In this document: positions 6,782 to 9,905 of the stretch, in pieces
How the letters are laid out: every line of letters starts with the position of its first letter
Position numbering within the stretch: position 1 is the stretch's first letter
Source of the DNA: Bacillota bacterium
GTDB taxonomy: Bacteria > Bacillota > Clostridia > Peptostreptococcales > Anaerovoracaceae
Assembly (NCBI GenBank): GCA_016287035.1
Contig: JAEEVI010000072.1
Location: 1-9,905, forward strand
Direction of reading: 5' to 3'
DNA length: 9,905 nt
Made by a program: the position numbers and the translations under genes
Notes under the pieces: generated by a model
What the model was told of the DNA's origin: nothing
The model's input: only the letters and a program-made list of their open reading frames with translations
The model's database searches: none

Positions 6782-8344
6782 TTACGCTTCCTTAGGCGCG
6801 AGCTGGCGGACGACGTCTATGACGCTTCCGTCCCTGTACTCTACGACGCCTACGATGCGGTCGGTGAACTGAGGATTGTCGTCGATGGCTCCGAGTTCTT
6901 CGCCCATCTTCTGCAGCTCAGCGATGTCGATGAGGGGCAGATCGGCCTTCTTGCAGGCTTCGATGATATCGGTCCTTCTCGGATTGACGGCGATGCCCTT
7001 ATCCGTTACGAGGACGTCTATCGATTCGCCCGGCGTGGATACGGTCGTGCAGGCCTTCTTTACGAGGCAGCGCGGGCCCTTCTTCATGAGGTCGCTGACG
7101 ATGATGCAGATCTTGCTGCCGGCAGCCGTATCGGGGTTGCCGCCGTGGGAGCTCATGATGACGCCGTTGGAGCCTGTGATGACGTTGCAGTTGAAGTCGA
7201 CGTCGATCTCGAACGTGCCGAGGATCATTACGTCGAGTCCGTTGACTACGGCGTCGTCTCTTTCGGGGTTGCCGTACTTGCTGCCGCTCATTATCCAGTG
7301 GCGGTCGTCCCAGGACAGGTTCTTGATCGCGTGGGTATCGAAGCTCTGAACGTCCCAGAGGTGATCGAACAGACCCTCTTCGAGCATGTCGGTGAGGAAT
7401 CCGGAGATACCGCCGGAGCCGAAGGAGCCCTTTACCTTCTTGTCGCGCATCTTCGTGCGGACCTTGTCGGCTACCGCGAGGCTTATAGCGCCTACGCCGG
7501 TCTGGAAGCTCATGCCGTCCTTGATGTAGCCGGCAGCGTCGATGACCTGAGCGGCCCTCTCCGCTACAGCGAGACGCGCGGGATCTTCCGTGACCTTCAT
7601 CGCGCCGCTAGCGATGCCGTTGGGATCGCCGAGGGCGTCGACCTTGAGGACGTAGTCGATGTGGTCCTCGGTTATCTCCACCCTCTGGCAGGGATAATCC
7701 ACGAGGTTGTCCGTTACGGCTACTACGCAGTCCGCGTACTCGGTATCGGCATAGATGTAGGACAGGCAGCCGCACGCGCTGGGGCCGTGGCTTCCGTTGA
7801 GGTTTCCTTCCTTGTCGCAGGCAGGAGCCGCTACGAACGTGAGGTCGATGTGCAGCTCGCCGTCCTCGATCGCTCTCGGACGTCCGCCGTGGGAACGCAT
7901 TACGGCCGGCTTCTTGAGCTTTCCTGCGGATATCGCCTTGGCGATGCCGCCGGGGCCGAACGTGCTTACGGAGATCTGCGTGATCGTGCCGTCCTCGATG
8001 AGAGGAACGAGGGGATCGTGGCAGCCGAACAGTCCCGTGGGTGCAAGATGGATGTCCTTGATGCCTCTCTTGGCGATCGCGAGCATTACCATGTTCGTCA
8101 CGTAATCGCCGTTGCGGAGGTGGTGATGGAACGAGATCGTCATTCCGTCGTGAAGGTCGAGCTTGTCGAGCAGAGCGTCGAGATCCGTATAGAGCTTGTT
8201 GCCCGTAGTGGTAGCGGGCTTATGCTTGGGGGTTATATCAGCCTTGCTGGGAGTCCCCTTGTAGCCGTCCGCGCCCTTGAACTGTCTGACAGGACCGTAA
8301 CCTTCGATGAATTCGGGCACCTCGCGCCCAATTGCGTTCTTCAT
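6782..8344 (-). CDS. CitF-like citrate CoA-transferase / citrate lyase alpha subunit homologue, stand-alone
   Basis: The 520-residue product aligns by eye over its whole length with citrate lyase alpha subunits (about 510 residues). Shared motifs include DGMTISFHHHLRNGD (66-80), MRSHGGRPRAIEDGELHID (149-167), FQTGVGAISLAV (280-291), LDVQSFD-like WDVQSFDTHA (330-339), INPR-like VNPRR (453-457) and EYRDGSVIDVV (502-512). CitF exchanges acetyl for citryl on the acyl-carrier subunit in citrate lyase; isolated alpha subunits can use acetyl-CoA and citrate. Here the late glycine-rich motif, TGSDGVLRGAxGGHxDT in classical CitF, reads TGSNGVIMSSHGGNPDT (390-406), so substrate or partner may differ. 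The ATG at 8344 has AAAGGAG seven bases upstream. It follows the malic enzyme by 19 bases and is the last gene before a terminator. No citD, citE, citC, citX or citG is nearby. Homology is near certain; the citrate lyase role is doubtful. Confidence 0.85.
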   Translation of the reverse strand: MKNAIGREVPEFIEGYGPVRQFKGADGYKGTPSKADITPKHKPATTTGNKLYTDLDALLDKLDLHDGMTISFHHHLRNGDYVTNMVMLAIAKRGIKDIHLAPTGLFGCHDPLVPLIEDGTITQISVSTFGPGGIAKAISAGKLKKPAVMRSHGGRPRAIEDGELHIDLTFVAAPACDKEGNLNGSHGPSACGCLSYIYADTEYADCVVAVTDNLVDYPCQRVEITEDHIDYVLKVDALGDPNGIASGAMKVTEDPARLAVAERAAQVIDAAGYIKDGMSFQTGVGAISLAVADKVRTKMRDKKVKGSFGSGGISGFLTDMLEEGLFDHLWDVQSFDTHAIKNLSWDDRHWIMSGSKYGNPERDDAVVNGLDVMILGTFEIDVDFNCNVITGSNGVIMSSHGGNPDTAAGSKICIIVSDLMKKGPRCLVKKACTTVSTPGESIDVLVTDKGIAVNPRRTDIIEACKKADLPLIDIAELQKMGEELGAIDDNPQFTDRIVGVVEYRDGSVIDVVRQLAPKEA

Positions 8345-8363
8345 GTATGATCTCCTTTACGTC

Positions 8364-9536
8364 TTAAATGCGCGCTACGCCGTCTTTTCTCGCAGCTTCG
8401 GCGACAGCAGTCGCTACAGCGTCCTTAACGCGGAGGTCGAATGCGTCGGGCAGGATCCTGTCAGCGGAGAGATCCTTCTCGTCTACCATGCCGGCGATAG
8501 CGTAAGCAGCCGCGACCTTCATGTTCTGGGTGATCTTGCTTGCTCTGCAGTCGAGCGCGCCGCGGAAGAGTCCGGGGAAGCAGAGAACGTTGTTTACCTG
8601 GTTGGGGAAGTCGCTGCGGCCGGTAGCAACTACCGCTGCGCCTGCAGCCTTCGCTTCATCGGGGAATATCTCCGGAGTCGGGTTCGCGCAGGCGAAGATG
8701 ATAGGATCCTTTGCCATGCTGCGGACCATGTCCTGAGTGAGAGTTCCGGGAGCGGAAACGCCGATGAATACGTCCGCGCCCTTGATGACCTCTGCGAGAG
8801 TGCCCTTCTCCTTGTTGAAGTTGGTCTTCTTGGCCATCTCTTCCTTGAACCTGTTGAGGCCCGGGCGACCTTCGTAGATAGCGCCGGTCCTGTCGGTCAT
8901 GATTACGTTCTTGAGGCCCATGCTCATGAGGAGCTTGATGATGGCAGTGCCGGCAGCGCCAGCGCCGCTGGTGACGATCTTGACGTCCTCGAGCTTCTTT
9001 CCTACGAGCTTGAGAGCGTTGATGACGCCCGCCAGAGTGATGACGGCGGTGCCGTGCTGGTCGTCGTGGAAGATGGGGATGTCGCAGGCCTCGATGAGCT
9101 TATCCTCGATGTCGAAGCAGGCGGGAGCGCCGATGTCCTCGAGGTTGATGCCGCCGAAGGATCCGGAGATGAGGGAGACTGCCTTTACGACTTCGTCGAC
9201 GTCCTTGCTGCGAACGCAGATAGGAATAGCGTCTACGTCGCCGAGGGCCTTGAAGAGAACGCACTTGCCTTCCATTACGGGCATGCCGGCTTCGGGACCG
9301 ATGTCGCCGAGACCGAGTACCGCGGTACCGTTGGTAACGACTGCTACCGTATTCCAGCGGCGGGTAAGATCGTAGCTCTTGTTGATATCCTTCTGGATCT
9401 CAAGGCAGGGCTGTGCAACACCGGGAGTATAGGCAAGAGCAAGAGCTTCCTTGCTGTCAACCTTAACACGGGTAACGATCTCGATCTTTCCTTTGACTCT
9501 TTCGTGGAGCTTTAATGATTCCTGTGCATAGTCCAT
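8364..9536 (-). CDS. Malic enzyme (NAD(P)-dependent oxidative malate decarboxylase)
   Basis: A 390-residue short-form bacterial malic enzyme that decarboxylates L-malate to pyruvate and CO2 with reduction of NAD or NADP. Visible residues are Tyr36 in YTPGV, Lys91 in MEGK (general base region), Glu133-Asp134 in GGINLEDI and Asp158-Asp159 in HDDQHGT (divalent metal), the Rossmann loop GAGAAG (191-196) with TDR at 214-216 after the second strand, ANPTPEI (284-290) and PNQVNN (311-316). The presence of Asp at 215 mildly favours NAD, but this is not decisive. Length is normal and the reading frame intact. The ATG at 9536 has AGGA seven bases upstream. It is the first gene of a two-gene unit with the CitF-like gene, so malate is a likely substrate or end product of the pathway encoded here. 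Ile codons are mostly ATC, consistent with high expression. Confidence 0.95.
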   Translation of the reverse strand: MDYAQESLKLHERVKGKIEIVTRVKVDSKEALALAYTPGVAQPCLEIQKDINKSYDLTRRWNTVAVVTNGTAVLGLGDIGPEAGMPVMEGKCVLFKALGDVDAIPICVRSKDVDEVVKAVSLISGSFGGINLEDIGAPACFDIEDKLIEACDIPIFHDDQHGTAVITLAGVINALKLVGKKLEDVKIVTSGAGAAGTAIIKLLMSMGLKNVIMTDRTGAIYEGRPGLNRFKEEMAKKTNFNKEKGTLAEVIKGADVFIGVSAPGTLTQDMVRSMAKDPIIFACANPTPEIFPDEAKAAGAAVVATGRSDFPNQVNNVLCFPGLFRGALDCRASKITQNMKVAAAYAIAGMVDEKDLSADRILPDAFDLRVKDAVATAVAEAARKDGVARI

Positions 9537-9570
9537 TTCTTATTCCTATCCTTTCTGCTATGAACAAAGA

Positions 9571-9601
9571 TAAACCTTTCATATCGCGCATGAAAAGTTT
9601 A
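9571..9601 (-). promoter_or_regulatory. Leader hairpin in the malic enzyme 5' untranslated region
   Basis: The minus-strand RNA can form a 12-base stem (9571-9582 with 9590-9601) around a seven-base loop, with only one G-U wobble; as plus-strand RNA that position would be an A-C mismatch. It lies inside the predicted 80-base leader, ending about 34 bases before the ATG. No T run follows, so it is not a terminator. It could be an mRNA stabiliser, a protein target, or, as DNA, an operator. Confidence 0.5.
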
Positions 9602-9624
9602 GAACACTATTCGCGTACGATATA

Positions 9625-9653
9625 ATTTTACTAATTTAACGTCACTCTTTCAA
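9625..9653 (-). promoter_or_regulatory. Promoter of the malic enzyme-citF unit
   Basis: Minus strand: TTGAAA (9653-9648), a 17-base spacer, and TAAAAT (9630-9625), each with one mismatch to consensus. The start is predicted near 9618, giving a leader of about 80 bases that holds the hairpin at 9571-9601. Confidence 0.7.
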
Positions 9654-9660
9654 TATTGAA
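9649..9660. promoter_or_regulatory. Perfect palindrome over the malic enzyme -35 box, candidate operator
   Basis: TTCAATATTGAA is a perfect 12-base palindrome that overlaps five of the six bases of the -35 hexamer. The half-site TTCAA also occurs in the marR promoter (TTCAATAGTTTCA, 6668-6680) and at the permease start (TTCAACTGTTGAT, 6035-6047), so the same regulator, perhaps the local MarR, may bind all three. This is inference from short sequences. Confidence 0.45.
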
Positions 9661-9671
9661 TAGTTTTCTTT

Positions 9672-9714
9672 TTGTCCGTTTATTCGGTATATTCCATAAT
9701 AATTATGGTAAAAT
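9672..9714 (+). promoter_or_regulatory. Promoter region of the 9744 membrane-protein gene
   Basis: Two overlapping readings are possible. TTGTCC (9672-9677), a 17-base spacer and CATAAT (9695-9700) would start near 9707. An extended -10, TGG before TAAAAT (9709-9714), with no clear -35, would start near 9721. Both lead into the ATG at 9744. Confidence 0.45.
9694..9708. promoter_or_regulatory. Fur-family-like 7-1-7 palindrome over the promoter
   Basis: CCATAAT-A-ATTATGG is a perfect odd palindrome of 15 bases. Its ATAAT-N-ATTAT core equals the core of the 7-1-7 boxes described for Fur and PerR in Bacillus (TGATAATnATTATCA, TTATAATnATTATAA); the outer two bases of each arm differ. It covers the CATAAT -10 candidate and abuts the TAAAAT one, so a repressor bound here would block the plus-strand gene. 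Which metal or peroxide regulator, if any, is unknown. Confidence 0.4.
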
Positions 9715-9743
9715 GGATTTATTCTTGAAAAGGACTGAAAGAT

Positions 9744-9905
9744 ATGCGAGACGCGACTAAGATGTTCAGGTCATATATCGTCAGATTCTCGTTCAGGCTC
9801 CTCGTGTTCCTGGCCGTCTGTTTCATTTATCTGACCGACCGTACGAAGCTCGATTTTACGGAGCCTTTCACGGTAACGCGCTCGCTCAATATCCTCTGGG
9901 TCATC
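9744..9905 (+). CDS. Hypothetical membrane protein, partial (N-terminus)
   Basis: Only 54 residues are inside the window. A basic start (MRDATKMFRSYIVRFSFR) leads to a hydrophobic helix at about 19-30 (LLVFLAVCFIYL), a polar stretch (TDRTKLDFTEPFTV) and the start of a second hydrophobic segment (LNILWVI). This is an inner-membrane protein by topology, with no family recognised. AAAGGA at 9729-9734, nine bases before the ATG, supports the start; Met7 is a weaker alternative. It is divergent from the malic enzyme unit and has its own promoter with a Fur-like palindrome. Confidence 0.7.
   Translation, partial: MRDATKMFRSYIVRFSFRLLVFLAVCFIYLTDRTKLDFTEPFTVTRSLNILWVI

Noticed and set aside
7145..9515. 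Open frames of about 400 codons on the plus strand opposite citF and the malic enzyme, and one of 361 codons opposite the DUF6282 gene (3458-4543)
   Set aside because: All lie antisense to well-supported genes and show no family motifs; none has a convincing ribosome site or promoter.
6782..9536. A complete citrate fermentation operon
   Set aside because: Only the alpha-subunit homologue is present; no citC, citD, citE, citX, citG or oxaloacetate decarboxylase gene lies in the window.
9537..9743. A riboswitch or attenuator before the malic enzyme
   Set aside because: There is one hairpin but no alternative pairing partner, no T run and no recognisable aptamer core.
1..9905. Insertion sequence, prophage, CRISPR array, tRNA or toxin-antitoxin pair
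   Set aside because: No transposase or integrase, no regularly spaced repeats, no tRNA-like fold and no short paired toxin-like genes were seen on either strand.

Overview
The window looks like chromosomal DNA of an anaerobic, fairly GC-rich Bacillota, most likely a Clostridia-type organism. This is inferred from an LtaS-type polyglycerolphosphate-synthase relative, strong AGGAG-type Shine-Dalgarno sites before most of the metabolic genes, clear sigma-A-like promoters, and fermentation-type enzymes (malic enzyme, a CitF relative, a GntP permease). The sequence cannot name a species. There is no mobile element, tRNA, rRNA or CRISPR array, and no gene-free stretch over 300 bases.

Layout. (1) 1-409, minus: the N-terminal part of a Crp/Fnr-type sensor-regulator, cut by the window edge. 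(2) 556-3382, plus: a two-gene unit with a five-helix LTA-synthase-family sulfatase-fold transferase followed by an unrecognised membrane protein with a very basic N-terminus. It is divergent from the Crp/Fnr gene and its promoter lies almost on the start codon. (3) A bidirectional terminator at 3403-3436 separates it from the minus-strand metabolic block. (4) 3482-9536, all minus, in transcription order: malic enzyme, CitF-like CoA-transferase (terminator), MarR regulator (terminator), GntP-family permease, DUF6282-like metal-dependent hydrolase (terminator). Three sigma-A-type promoters, each associated with an inverted repeat, divide the block into malic enzyme-citF, marR, and gntP-DUF6282. 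(5) 9744-9905, plus: the start of a small membrane protein gene, divergent from the malic enzyme, with a Fur-family-like 7-1-7 palindrome over its promoter.

Working together (inference). The minus-strand block resembles an inducible uptake-and-breakdown module for an organic acid. GntP would import a hydroxy-acid, the DUF6282 protein (HxH, HxH and TDSG motifs) could hydrolyse or rearrange it, the CitF-like protein could move CoA onto an acid, and malic enzyme would turn malate into pyruvate, CO2 and reduced NAD(P). The MarR protein is the obvious local regulator. The notable point is that the CitF homologue stands alone: citD, citE, citC, citX and citG are absent, its transcription unit is closed at both ends, and a normally conserved glycine-rich motif is altered. 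It may therefore be a stand-alone CoA-transferase and not part of citrate lyase. This module is the best candidate in the window for something not yet described.
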